Positions 1 through 5,677 of a stretch of 5,677 nucleotides of DNA are shown in pieces. Location: the NCBI GenBank assembly GCA_947494405.1, contig CANLWQ010000141.1, positions 1 through 5,677 of the forward strand, read 5' to 3'. A model generated the notes under the pieces. The model made no database searches, was not told the DNA's origin, and was given only the letters and a program-made list of their open reading frames with translations. The translations under genes and the position numbers were made by a program. Position 1 is the first letter of the stretch; each line of letters opens with the position of its first letter. The stretch comes from Comamonadaceae bacterium (GTDB lineage Bacteria > Pseudomonadota > Gammaproteobacteria > Burkholderiales > Burkholderiaceae_C).

Positions 1-1
1 G

Positions 2-280
2 GCGGCCAAAGCCGGCATGCATGGCTTCACCATGGCCTTGGCGCAAGAAATGGCCAACAAAGGCGTGACCGTCAACACCGTCAGCCCTGGCTACATTGGC
101 ACCGACATGGTCAAAGCCATCAAGCCCGAAGTATTGGAAAAAATTATCGCTACGATTCCCGTGAAACGATTGGGCACGCCCGAAGAAATTGGCTCCATTG
201 TGGGTTGGTTGGCGGGCGATGAATCGGGCTTTACCACCGGTGCAGACTTCTCCTGCAACGGCGGTTTGCACATGGGCTAA
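2..280 (+). CDS. phaB: Acetoacetyl-CoA reductase, C-terminal part (5' end outside window)
   Basis: This is the C-terminal 92 residues of a short-chain dehydrogenase. PhaB reduces acetoacetyl-CoA to (R)-3-hydroxybutyryl-CoA with NADPH in the cytoplasm, supplying monomer to PHA synthase. Seen in the sequence: the fragment opens at A-A-K, so its third residue is the catalytic Lys of the SDR Tyr-x3-Lys pair and the Tyr lies just outside. Then come HGFTMALAQE, the VNTVSPGYIGTDMV segment (the PG motif after the active site) and the PVKRLGTPEEIG block, ending in TGADFSCNGGLHMG. From memory, this closely matches Cupriavidus PhaB, including the 90 residues from catalytic Lys to the C-terminus, so the full gene is probably about 246 codons. 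A FabG-type reductase is the alternative, but the GGLHMG ending favours PhaB. The next gene starts 18 nt downstream, suggesting co-transcription. Confidence 0.9.
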   Translation, partial: AAKAGMHGFTMALAQEMANKGVTVNTVSPGYIGTDMVKAIKPEVLEKIIATIPVKRLGTPEEIGSIVGWLAGDESGFTTGADFSCNGGLHMG

Positions 281-298
281 CTTTAAAAAGAGATGGGT

Positions 299-1279
299 AT
301 GAAAGCAGCTTGGTATGAACGCAATGGGCCAGCCATTGAGGTGATGGTGGTGGGTGAGCAGCCCACGCCAGAGGCCGGCGCGGGTGAGGTCAGGGTGAAG
401 TTATACACCTCGGGGGTCAACCCCTCGGATGTGAAGTCACGCATGGCCAGGCCTTTGGTTGGCCCCTTCATCATCCCGCACAGCGACGGCGCGGGCGTCA
501 TCGACCAAGTGGGCGCTGGTGTGGATGCTGCGCGTTTGGGCGAGCGGGTTTGGACATGGAACGCCCAGTGGCAGCGCCCGCATGGCACGGCCGCAGAGTA
601 CGTGGTTTTGCCCTCCGAGCAAGCCGCACATTTGCCCGACAACACCTCTTTCGAGGCAGGTGCTTGCATGGGCATCCCAGGCTTGACCGCTTTGCAAGCC
701 ATGCGATTGGCTGGGGACGTCAAAGGCAAACAGGTGTTGGTGACCGGTGCTTCTTCATGCGTGGGTTACTACCTCACGCAAATGCTGTCGCAAGCAGGGG
801 CCATGGTGATGGGCACCGTGGGCAACGAGGCCAAGGCCGCTTATGCCCAAGCCGCTGGCGCAAAGCACACCCTGTTTTACAAAAACGGCCACACGGTTGA
901 CGAGGTGAAAGCTTTGACGCATGGGCAGGGCGTGGATGTGGTCATCGACATGGACTTCTCCACCACTGCAGGCTGGTTGGCCCAAGGCGTGTTGAAGCAC
1001 CACGGTCAACTGGTGTGCTATGGCTCCAACCCGCCGCTAGACATCAGTCTGGCGTTCAGAGCTATGCTGTTTGGCTCCTTCAATTTGAAGTTCTTTTTGG
1101 TTTACGACTTGTTGCCTGCCGATCGATTGGCATGCCTCACCAGCTTGAACGCCATGCTCAAAGCGGGCAGTTTGCAGCACACGGTGTTGCCGGCTTTTTC
1201 GCTGGCGCAAGTCGTGCAAGCGCATGAAATGGTTGAGACCGGGCAGTCGATTGGTAATGTGATTCTGCAAATCGCCTGA
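299..1279 (+). CDS. Zinc-free MDR-family NADPH:quinone oxidoreductase-like protein
   Basis: This 326-residue protein belongs to the medium-chain dehydrogenase/reductase superfamily, quinone reductase (zeta-crystallin/QorA-like) branch, and probably transfers hydride from NADPH to a quinone or reactive carbonyl in the cytosol. The N-terminal GroES-like domain carries GVNPSDVK (residues 39-46) and PHSDGAGVI (60-68). The Rossmann domain starts at GKQVLVTGASSCVG (about 143-156). VDVVIDMDF (212-220) resembles the segment following the cofactor site in QorA relatives. No catalytic or structural zinc ligand pattern is visible. The nucleotide-binding loop is unusual: Ser and Cys replace the usual central glycines. 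I chose ATG 299 over ATG 293 because the purine-rich AAAAAGAG (285-292) leaves a sensible 6-nt spacing and families of this type begin MKA; 293 would add two residues. The true substrate cannot be read from the sequence. The 18-nt gap to phaB suggests a shared transcript. Confidence 0.85.
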   Translation: MKAAWYERNGPAIEVMVVGEQPTPEAGAGEVRVKLYTSGVNPSDVKSRMARPLVGPFIIPHSDGAGVIDQVGAGVDAARLGERVWTWNAQWQRPHGTAAEYVVLPSEQAAHLPDNTSFEAGACMGIPGLTALQAMRLAGDVKGKQVLVTGASSCVGYYLTQMLSQAGAMVMGTVGNEAKAAYAQAAGAKHTLFYKNGHTVDEVKALTHGQGVDVVIDMDFSTTAGWLAQGVLKHHGQLVCYGSNPPLDISLAFRAMLFGSFNLKFFLVYDLLPADRLACLTSLNAMLKAGSLQHTVLPAFSLAQVVQAHEMVETGQSIGNVILQIA

Positions 1280-1310
1280 GTAACCCAAGCCATAAAATCT
1301 AGGTATTGAT

Positions 1311-1321
1311 CCAAGCCTTGG
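1311..1321. promoter_or_regulatory. Candidate operator of the toxin-antitoxin module (inverted repeat)
   Basis: CCAAG-C-CTTGG is a perfect 5-bp inverted repeat. Its last two bases form the start of the GGAG (1320-1323) ribosome binding site of the antitoxin gene. The first half, CCAAGCC, also occurs as a direct repeat at 1285-1291, on the other side of an AT-rich TAAAAT (1293-1298) that could be a -10 element; I found no good -35 for it. Ribbon-helix-helix antitoxins usually bind short palindromes near their own promoter, so an autoregulatory operator is plausible. That role is inference from position and symmetry only. Confidence 0.3.
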
Positions 1322-1330
1322 AGTTATTTC

Positions 1331-1588
1331 ATGAACCCAGATATTCAACTACCCAAAGTCGTTCAAACCCGCATCAATCGCTTGGCGCAAGCAACCGGGC
1401 GCAGCCCCGCAACCATGTTGCGCTTTGTCTTGAGAGATGGCTTTGAAGCTGTGGAACTCAGCATCAAGGAAAACGCGCAGGCTGATGCCGAGTTTGCCAG
1501 TGGCGCAAGCTTGAGCCACAACGATGTCTTGCGCGAAGCCCGCGAAGTGCTGAGCCAGGCCAAGCGCGACGTGCGTGTTGCTGCATGA
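1331..1588 (+). CDS. Ribbon-helix-helix antitoxin of a type II TA pair
   Basis: This 85-residue protein has a CopG/ParD-like layout. A short strand (residues 4-8, IQLPK) is followed by a helix (about 9-22, VVQTRINRLAQATG) and a second helix (about 25-40, SPATMLRFVLRDGFEA), matching a ribbon-helix-helix DNA-binding domain. The charged C-terminal half (45-85) is rich in Ala, Glu, Lys and Arg, is predicted helical, and would be the toxin-wrapping tail. It should neutralise the downstream toxin and repress its own operon as a dimer. The start is supported by GGAG (1320-1323), 7 nt before the ATG. The stop codon overlaps the toxin start (ATGA, 1585-1588), the standard arrangement for stoichiometric coupled translation with antitoxin first. 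I cannot assign it to a named subfamily. Confidence 0.8.
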   Translation: MNPDIQLPKVVQTRINRLAQATGRSPATMLRFVLRDGFEAVELSIKENAQADAEFASGASLSHNDVLREAREVLSQAKRDVRVAA

Positions 1589-1875
1589 CATTGAAGGTGG
1601 TTTGGTCAGCGCAGGCTCGCAGTCAATTGATCGCCACGCTCACCTACATCGCCAAAGATGACCCTCCCACTGCAGCCTTGGTTCTCAAACGGGTGGAAAA
1701 ATCACTGCGCCTGTTGGCGGACTCACCGGATATGGGTGTGCCTGCGCCAGTCTCTGGTGTTCGAACTTATGCCGTACCTAAGACTGGCCACAGTTTTGAC
1801 TACCGAATAATTCGCCAAGAAATTCGGATACAGCGCTGGTACAGGCAAAGACATCAGCCCCAGATTGCAAATTAA
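1585..1875 (+). CDS. RelE/ParE-family toxin
   Basis: This 96-residue basic protein matches the RelE/ParE toxin fold in length and order. An N-terminal strand (VVWSAQARSQL, residues 5-15) is followed by an alpha-helical hairpin (about 13-48, including YIAKDDPPTAALVLKRVEKS). Then come the L-ADSPDMGVPAPVSGVRTY segment (about 44-62), which aligns in pattern with the 'P..G......GVR' region of ParE toxins, and C-terminal strands with FDYRI and IRIQRWYRQR. The family poisons either gyrase (ParE branch) or ribosome-bound mRNA (RelE branch). The helical hairpin and P-x-x-G pattern lean toward ParE, but the target is not readable here. There is no separate ribosome binding site: the ATG overlaps the antitoxin stop, so translation is probably coupled. 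The gene looks intact, and its stop is one nucleotide before the dusA ATG. Confidence 0.8.
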   Translation: MTLKVVWSAQARSQLIATLTYIAKDDPPTAALVLKRVEKSLRLLADSPDMGVPAPVSGVRTYAVPKTGHSFDYRIIRQEIRIQRWYRQRHQPQIAN

Positions 1876-1876
1876 C

Positions 1877-2911
1877 ATGCTTGAATTAAAAGCTCCATCA
1901 ACTACATCTGATAGGCCGTGGCGACTCAGTGTGGCGCCAATGATGGATTGGACCGACCGTCATTGCCGGTACTTTCACCGTCTGCTGTCCAAGCATGCGC
2001 GTCTGTACACCGAGATGGTGACCACCGGCGCTTTGCGCCATGGCAGTGTGCAGCGCCACCTGCGCTTCAACGCCGAAGAACACCCTGTGGCCCTGCAACT
2101 GGGCGGCAGCGATGCGGCCGATTTGGCCCATGCCGCCAAGCTGGGCCAGGAGTGGGGCTATGACGAAATCAACCTCAACTGCGGCTGCCCCAGTGACCGT
2201 GTGCAGCGCGGCGCATTTGGTGCTTGCTTGATGAACGAGCCGCGCACCGTGGCCGATGGTGTCAAAGCCATGCTGGACGTGGTGGATGTGCCAGTGACGG
2301 TGAAGCACCGCATTGGCATTGACCGCGTCGAGAGTTACGACTTTGTGCGCGACTTTGTGGGCACGGTGAGTGAGGCCGGTTGCAAGGTGTTCATCGTGCA
2401 CGCCAGAAACGCATGGCTCGATGGCCTGTCCCCCAAAGAAAACCGCGACATCCCGCCGCTGCGTTACGAGCTGGCTTATCTCCTTAAAAAAGATTTTCCG
2501 GGGCTGGTGATGGCGGTGAACGGCGGCATCAAGACCAACCAAGACATTGCGCACCATTTGCAGCAGGCTGATGGCGTGATGGTGGGGCGCGAGGCTTATT
2601 ACAACCCTTGGCTGCTTAGCACTTGGGACGCCACTTTTTTTGGCGATGACCGCGAAGTACCCAGCCGCGAAGCGGTGGAGGAAGCCATGGTGGCCTACAT
2701 GGAGCGTGCCTTTGCCGAAGATGGCTGCCCTTGGTATGCGATTGCCCGCCACATGCTGGGCCTGTACCACGGCCAGCGCGGCGCACGTTTGTGGCGACAG
2801 GTTTGGAGCGACCACAAGCTCAAACCCTTGCCGCCGCGTGAAGTATGGCAATTGGCCCGAACGGCGTTGGCGCGTGGCGCGGAACAATTGGAACGAACAA
2901 TTGGGGTCTGA
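1877..2911 (+). CDS. dusA: tRNA-dihydrouridine(20/20a) synthase DusA
   Basis: This is a 344-residue FMN enzyme that uses NADPH to reduce uridine 20/20a in the tRNA D-loop. Diagnostic features: SVAPMMDWTDRHCRYF (residues 18-33) at the start of the TIM barrel, FMN-site QLGG near 75, LNCGCPSDRVQRGAFGACLM (100-119) with the expected general-acid Cys104, VKHRIG with K143 and H144, H175-A-R177 and the DGLSPKENR loop, NGGI (215-218), and VGREAYYNPW (236-245) for FMN phosphate. The DRHCRYF and SPKENR signatures point to DusA rather than DusB or DusC. I chose ATG 1877; an in-frame TTG at 1865 would overlap the toxin gene. No clear Shine-Dalgarno precedes 1877, so coupling to toxin translation is possible. 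A TTGACT at 1796-1801 inside the toxin gene could be a -35, but its -10 partner is poor. The stop lies inside a palindrome. Confidence 0.95.
   Translation: MLELKAPSTTSDRPWRLSVAPMMDWTDRHCRYFHRLLSKHARLYTEMVTTGALRHGSVQRHLRFNAEEHPVALQLGGSDAADLAHAAKLGQEWGYDEINLNCGCPSDRVQRGAFGACLMNEPRTVADGVKAMLDVVDVPVTVKHRIGIDRVESYDFVRDFVGTVSEAGCKVFIVHARNAWLDGLSPKENRDIPPLRYELAYLLKKDFPGLVMAVNGGIKTNQDIAHHLQQADGVMVGREAYYNPWLLSTWDATFFGDDREVPSREAVEEAMVAYMERAFAEDGCPWYAIARHMLGLYHGQRGARLWRQVWSDHKLKPLPPREVWQLARTALARGAEQLERTIGV
2882..2904 (+). repeat. Short tandem direct repeat at the 3' end of dusA
   Basis: GAACAATTGG occurs at 2882-2891 and again at 2895-2904 (period 13 bp). The second copy runs into the left arm of the palindrome at 2899-2919. 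It encodes the EQLERTIG end of DusA. It may be a by-product of whatever created the palindrome, or chance. Confidence 0.6.
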
Positions 2912-2919
2912 CCCCAATT
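2899..2919. repeat. Perfect palindrome (REP-like) spanning the dusA and fabI 3' ends
   Basis: Arms AATTGGGGTC (2899-2908) and GACCCCAATT (2910-2919) are exact reverse complements around one central T. In RNA this would fold as an 8-bp stem with a 5-nt loop. It contains the dusA TGA (2909-2911) and two bases of the fabI stop (2918-2920 on the - strand). No T-tract follows on either strand, so it is not a canonical intrinsic terminator, though it could act as a transcript-end hairpin for both converging genes. I recall near-identical GGGGTC/GACCCC palindromes scattered at gene ends in Burkholderiales, like REP elements, but I cannot confirm copy number here. Confidence 0.75.
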
Positions 2920-3718
2920 AATCTGCGATGCCGCCCACCACTTGGCTGAAGCCGCCGTCCACATAAGTGATTTCAGCGGACACGCCAGCAGCTAAATCGG
3001 ACAGCAAGAAGGCGGCGACATTGCCCACATCCTCGATGGTGACGTTGCGGCGAATCGGCGAGTTGCTGGCGACCACCTCCAAAATCTTGCCAAAGCCTTT
3101 GATGCCCGAGGCCGCCAATGTTTTGATGGGACCGGCGCTGATGCCGTTGGCGCGCAGACCACGGTTGTGGCTGCCCAGCGACTCGGCCAAATAGCGCACC
3201 GAGGCTTCAAGAGAGGCTTTGGCCAAACCCATGGTGTTGTAGTTGGGCACGGTACGCAAAGCGCCCAAATAACTGAGGGTGAGCACCGAGGCTTTGTCGT
3301 TGAAGAAGGGCAGCATGGCCTTGGTCATGGCGGGAAAGCTGTAGGCGCTGATGTCGTGGGCAATCGCAAAAGCTTCACGGCTCAAGCCATCTAAAAAATC
3401 TCCTGCGATGGCTTCGCGGGGCGCAAACCCAATGGCATGCACAAACCCGTCAAACTTAGGCCAAACCCCAGTCAAGCCAGCTACCAAGTCGGTAATTTGC
3501 TGGTCGCTGGACACATCGCAGTCGAACACCAAGCTGGAGCCAAAATCAGAGGCAAATTCGGTGATACGCTCTTTGAAGCGCTCGCCTTGGTAGCTGAACG
3601 CCAACTCCGCGCCCTGTGCGTGGCAAGCGCGGGCAATGCCATAAGCAATCGATCGGTTGGACAAAACACCGGTGATCAACAATTTCTTACCGGCTAAAAA
3701 CCCTGTTTTTGACTGCAT
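2918..3718 (-). CDS. fabI: Enoyl-[acyl-carrier-protein] reductase (NADH)
   Basis: This 266-residue enzyme catalyses the last step of each fatty-acid elongation cycle, reducing trans-2-enoyl-ACP with NADH in the cytoplasm, and belongs to the divergent SDR branch targeted by triclosan. Visible motifs: the nucleotide-binding stretch [13 protein letters not shown] (residues 17-29), Asp68-Val at the adenine pocket, HAIGFAP (94-100) at the inhibitor/cofactor pocket, and [19 protein letters not shown] (149-167) with the Y150, Y160 and K167 triad (Tyr-x6-Lys) typical of Fab[13 protein letters not shown] (about 195-206) is the substrate-flanking loop, and the protein ends [15 protein letters not shown]. 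Length is normal. The start is fixed by AGGAG on the - strand (3727-3731), 8 nt before the ATG. It converges with dusA and diverges from yejA. I see no convincing promoter of its own; any must lie inside the 5' part of yejA. Confidence 0.97.
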   Translation of the reverse strand: MQSKTGFLAGKKLLITGVLSNRSIAYGIARACHAQGAELAFSYQGERFKERITEFASDFGSSLVFDCDVSSDQQITDLVAGLTGVWPKFDGFVHAIGFAPREAIAGDFLDGLSREAFAIAHDISAYSFPAMTKAMLPFFNDKASVLTLSYLGALRTVPNYNTMGLAKASLEASVRYLAESLGSHNRGLRANGISAGPIKTLAASGIKGFGKILEVVASNSPIRRNVTIEDVGNVAAFLLSDLAAGVSAEITYVDGGFSQVVGGIAD

Positions 3719-3737
3719 CTCTGAGGCTCCTGAAAAT
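3709..3737 (+). promoter_or_regulatory. Candidate sigma70 promoter for yejA overlapping the fabI start
   Basis: TTGACT (3709-3714, five of six matches to the -35 consensus) is followed after exactly 17 nt by GAAAAT (3732-3737, four of six matches to the -10). Transcription would begin near 3744, about 10 nt before the yejA ATG, which fits the absence of a Shine-Dalgarno there. The -35 lies in fabI codons 2-4, and the fabI ribosome binding site falls in the spacer. Confidence 0.45.
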
Positions 3738-3753
3738 CTTGCAGAATTGTCGC

Positions 3754-5577
3754 ATGCGAACTTTTTTACTTTGCTTAAGCTTTTTGTTTTCGCCCAGTGC
3801 TTGGGCAGCCCATGCCTATGCCCAGTTTGGTGACATCAAATACCCGGCCGGCTTTACTCATTTCAGCTATGTCAATATCGCCGCGCCCAAAGGCGGCGAG
3901 ATCATCATGGTGGCACCTACTCGCGCCTCTAGCTTTGATAAATACAACCCTTTCACCTTGAAAGGCACTGCGCCACCGGGGCTGGGGCAGTTGATGCTGG
4001 AGACCTTGCTCACCGGCAACAGTGACGAGCCCACCACCGCTTACGGCTTGTTGGCCGAGGATGTGAGTGTTGCCAAAGACAAACTGTCGGTCACCTTCAG
4101 GCTCAACCCCTTAGCAAAGTTTCACAATGGCGACCCTGTGCTGGCCTTGGATGTGAAGTATTCGTTTGACCGCCTCACCAGCAAGGAAGCCGCACCGCAA
4201 TTTCGCACCTATTTCAGCGAGGTGGCCAGCGTGGTGGTGCTGTCCGAACGCGAGGTGCGCTTTAACTTCAAGCGAGCCAACGCCGAATTGCCTCTCATCG
4301 TGGGCGGCATGCAAGTGTTCAGCCACACATGGGGCGCTGACAAACCTTTGGACAAAATCATCACAGATGTGCCTATAGGCTCTGGCCCCTACAAGCTGGG
4401 CAAAGTTGATTTCGGCAAAGACATTCAGTATGTCCGCGACAACAACTATTGGGCAAAGAACCTGAATGTGCGAAAGGGTATGTTCAATTTCGACCGCATC
4501 AGCTACCGCCTCTACAAAGATCCTACCGCGCAGTTCGAGGGCTTCAAGGCCGGTGAATTTGATTACATACAAGCGTTTGTGGCGCGGGAATGGGCCAGAG
4601 GCTACAAGGGCAAGTTGTTTGACAACGGCACTTTGATTAAAAAAGAGCTGGAGCATGGCAATGCCGGCGACTTCCAAGGCTTTATGTTCAACACGCGTTT
4701 GCCCAAGTTCAAAGATGTGCGGGTGCGTCAAGCCATTGGTTTGGCCATGGACTACGAGTGGATGAACCGCCAATTGTTCTACCAAGCCTATACCCGTGTA
4801 CGCGGCTATTTTGTGGGCAGCGATTTCGAGGCCAAAGACCTGCCCGATACCGACGAGCTGAATTTACTCGAACCCCTGCGCGGCAAACTCGACCCCACTA
4901 TCTTCAGCCAGCCCGTGCCTCTGCCGCCTGTCACCAGCCTAGACCCGGCCTCTGGCCATACCTTGCGCGACCATTTGCGCCAAGCCCGCGACTTGCTGAC
5001 GCAAGCCGGTTGGACTTACCGCGACGGCGCTTTGCGCAACGCCAAGGGCGAGCCCTTCACCATAGAGTTTTTAGACAACTCTGGTTCCATGGGCCGTGTG
5101 GTCACGCCGTTTGCCAAAAACTTGGAAAAACTTGGCTTTAAAGTGGTTTACAAAGTGGTGGACTTCGCTGTTTTGCAAAAGCGCATGGATGTGTTTGATT
5201 TCGAACTTGTCAGTAACCGCATTGGGGGCAGCGAAGCCCCGGGCACCGAGTTGCTGGAGCGCTTTGGCTCCAAGTCGGCAGACACTGAAGGATCGAGCAA
5301 CATCATTGGCGTGAAAGACCCGGTGGTGGACGCGCTGCTCGACAAAGTGGTGGCGGCGCAAACCCGAGGCCAGCTGGTGGCGGCTTGCAAAGCACTAGAC
5401 CGTGTGCTGCGCCACGGCCATTACAGCGTGCCGCATTGGTATGGCAGCGTGCACCGCGTGGCTTGGCGGGCAGGGCGGTTTGAGCAACCCAATATCACCC
5501 CACGTTTTTACCAGCCCGAGAGCTGGATTCAATCGACTTGGTGGGCCACGCCTGCCAATCTGGCGGGAGATCGTTGA
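3754..5577 (+). CDS. yejA: Periplasmic peptide-binding protein of a YejABEF-type ABC importer
   Basis: This 607-residue family 5 extracellular solute-binding protein captures peptides in the periplasm and delivers them to the inner-membrane permeases. In enterobacteria YejABEF takes up oligopeptides and microcin C. Residues 1-18 ([18 protein letters not shown]) form a Sec signal peptide with likely cleavage after AWA; there is no lipobox Cys. YejA-type features follow: [24 protein letters not shown] soon after the signal, [11 protein letters not shown], the family 5 core with YGLLAEDV and [13 protein letters not shown] and [14 protein letters not shown] (309 to about 335), and [18 protein letters not shown] (352 onward). 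The 'S-x-(L/F)-x-A-x-x-LP-x-x-x-EL' pattern is typical of YejA rather than OppA or DppA. I chose ATG 3754 because it places the signal peptide at the N-terminus; upstream in-frame TTG/CTG codons would add a non-signal extension and overlap fabI. yejB follows after 1 nt. Confidence 0.9.
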   Translation: MRTFLLCLSFLFSPSAWAAHAYAQFGDIKYPAGFTHFSYVNIAAPKGGEIIMVAPTRASSFDKYNPFTLKGTAPPGLGQLMLETLLTGNSDEPTTAYGLLAEDVSVAKDKLSVTFRLNPLAKFHNGDPVLALDVKYSFDRLTSKEAAPQFRTYFSEVASVVVLSEREVRFNFKRANAELPLIVGGMQVFSHTWGADKPLDKIITDVPIGSGPYKLGKVDFGKDIQYVRDNNYWAKNLNVRKGMFNFDRISYRLYKDPTAQFEGFKAGEFDYIQAFVAREWARGYKGKLFDNGTLIKKELEHGNAGDFQGFMFNTRLPKFKDVRVRQAIGLAMDYEWMNRQLFYQAYTRVRGYFVGSDFEAKDLPDTDELNLLEPLRGKLDPTIFSQPVPLPPVTSLDPASGHTLRDHLRQARDLLTQAGWTYRDGALRNAKGEPFTIEFLDNSGSMGRVVTPFAKNLEKLGFKVVYKVVDFAVLQKRMDVFDFELVSNRIGGSEAPGTELLERFGSKSADTEGSSNIIGVKDPVVDALLDKVVAAQTRGQLVAACKALDRVLRHGHYSVPHWYGSVHRVAWRAGRFEQPNITPRFYQPESWIQSTWWATPANLAGDR

Positions 5578-5578
5578 T

Positions 5579-5677
5579 ATGTTTCTTTATATTTTGAAAC
5601 GCGTTTTGTTGATGATCCCCACCTTGTTCGGGATTTTGTTGCTGACGTTTGTCGTCATTCAATTTGTGCCCGGCGGA
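5579..5677 (+). CDS. yejB: ABC peptide importer permease YejB, N-terminal fragment (runs off window)
   Basis: The first 33 codons of an inner-membrane permease are present. MFLYILKRVLLMIPTLFGIL is the classic N-terminus of DppB/OppB/YejB permeases: a positively charged residue pair (K7, R8), then the first transmembrane helix (about residues 9-30), ending in the QFVPGG motif where these proteins enter the periplasmic loop. GGGAGA (5565-5570) sits 8 nt before the ATG and is a good ribosome binding site lying inside the yejA 3' end. The gene begins one nucleotide after the yejA stop, so the two are surely one operon. The B (rather than C) permease identity rests on gene order and the N-terminal motif. 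Confidence 0.9.
   Translation, partial: MFLYILKRVLLMIPTLFGILLLTFVVIQFVPGG

Noticed and set aside
283..729. 148-codon open frame on the - strand inside the quinone reductase gene
   Set aside because: Its composition is low-information (many Pro, Ala, Ser, Thr), it lacks a ribosome binding site, and it is opposite a clear MDR gene.
1865..1876. Upstream TTG start for dusA
   Set aside because: It would add four residues (MQIN) absent from the family pattern and overlap the toxin gene; ATG 1877 is preferred.
1898..2917. 339-codon open frame on the - strand opposite dusA
   Set aside because: It mirrors dusA almost exactly. Its translation is rich in His, Gln and Ala with no recognisable motif, and dusA itself is unmistakable, so this is a by-product of GC-biased codons.
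2899..2930. Bidirectional rho-independent terminator between dusA and fabI
   Set aside because: The hairpin is present, but neither strand has the following run of T residues, so I list it as a palindromic repeat rather than a terminator.
3709..3753. Upstream TTG start for yejA
   Set aside because: It would put a 15-residue polar extension before a clean Sec signal peptide and overlap the fabI start; the TTG is better explained as part of a -35 hexamer.
3773..3785. GCTTAAGC palindrome followed by five T residues in the yejA signal-peptide region
   Set aside because: The stem is too short and has no loop, and it lies inside the coding sequence; attributed to codon composition of the hydrophobic signal peptide.
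4111..4785. 224-codon open frame on the - strand inside yejA
   Set aside because: The protein has no family signature and lies opposite a well-conserved binding-protein core; it is a shadow frame.

Overview
The window looks like a chromosomal segment of a betaproteobacterium, most likely Burkholderiales and close to Comamonadaceae. I infer this from the moderately GC-rich coding sequence, a Cupriavidus-like PhaB C-terminus, and betaproteobacterial-looking DusA, FabI and YejA proteins. Genus cannot be settled from the sequence alone.

Left part (1-1279, + strand): the 3' end of phaB, an acetoacetyl-CoA reductase of polyhydroxyalkanoate synthesis. After an 18-nt gap comes a zinc-free medium-chain reductase of the NADPH:quinone oxidoreductase type. 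The two are probably co-transcribed.

Middle part (1280-2920, + strand): a two-gene type II toxin-antitoxin module, with a ribbon-helix-helix antitoxin and a RelE/ParE-like toxin sharing an ATGA overlap. It ends one nucleotide before the ATG of dusA (tRNA-dihydrouridine synthase A). A short inverted repeat next to the antitoxin ribosome binding site is a candidate operator. dusA converges on fabI, and a perfect 10-bp-arm palindrome covers the stop codon of dusA and reaches into that of fabI.

Right part (2918-5677): fabI (enoyl-ACP reductase, - strand) is divergent from a yejA-like periplasmic peptide-binding protein gene, and only 35 nt separate their starts. A good sigma70-type promoter for yejA overlaps the fabI start region. 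The start of yejB (ABC permease) follows one nucleotide after yejA and runs off the window, so this is the start of a YejABEF-type peptide importer operon.

Most of the window is housekeeping metabolism. The accessory-looking elements are the toxin-antitoxin pair placed against dusA and the palindrome at the dusA/fabI junction. I see no new multi-gene system, and no RNA gene, CRISPR array or insertion sequence. No gene-free stretch exceeds 300 bases.
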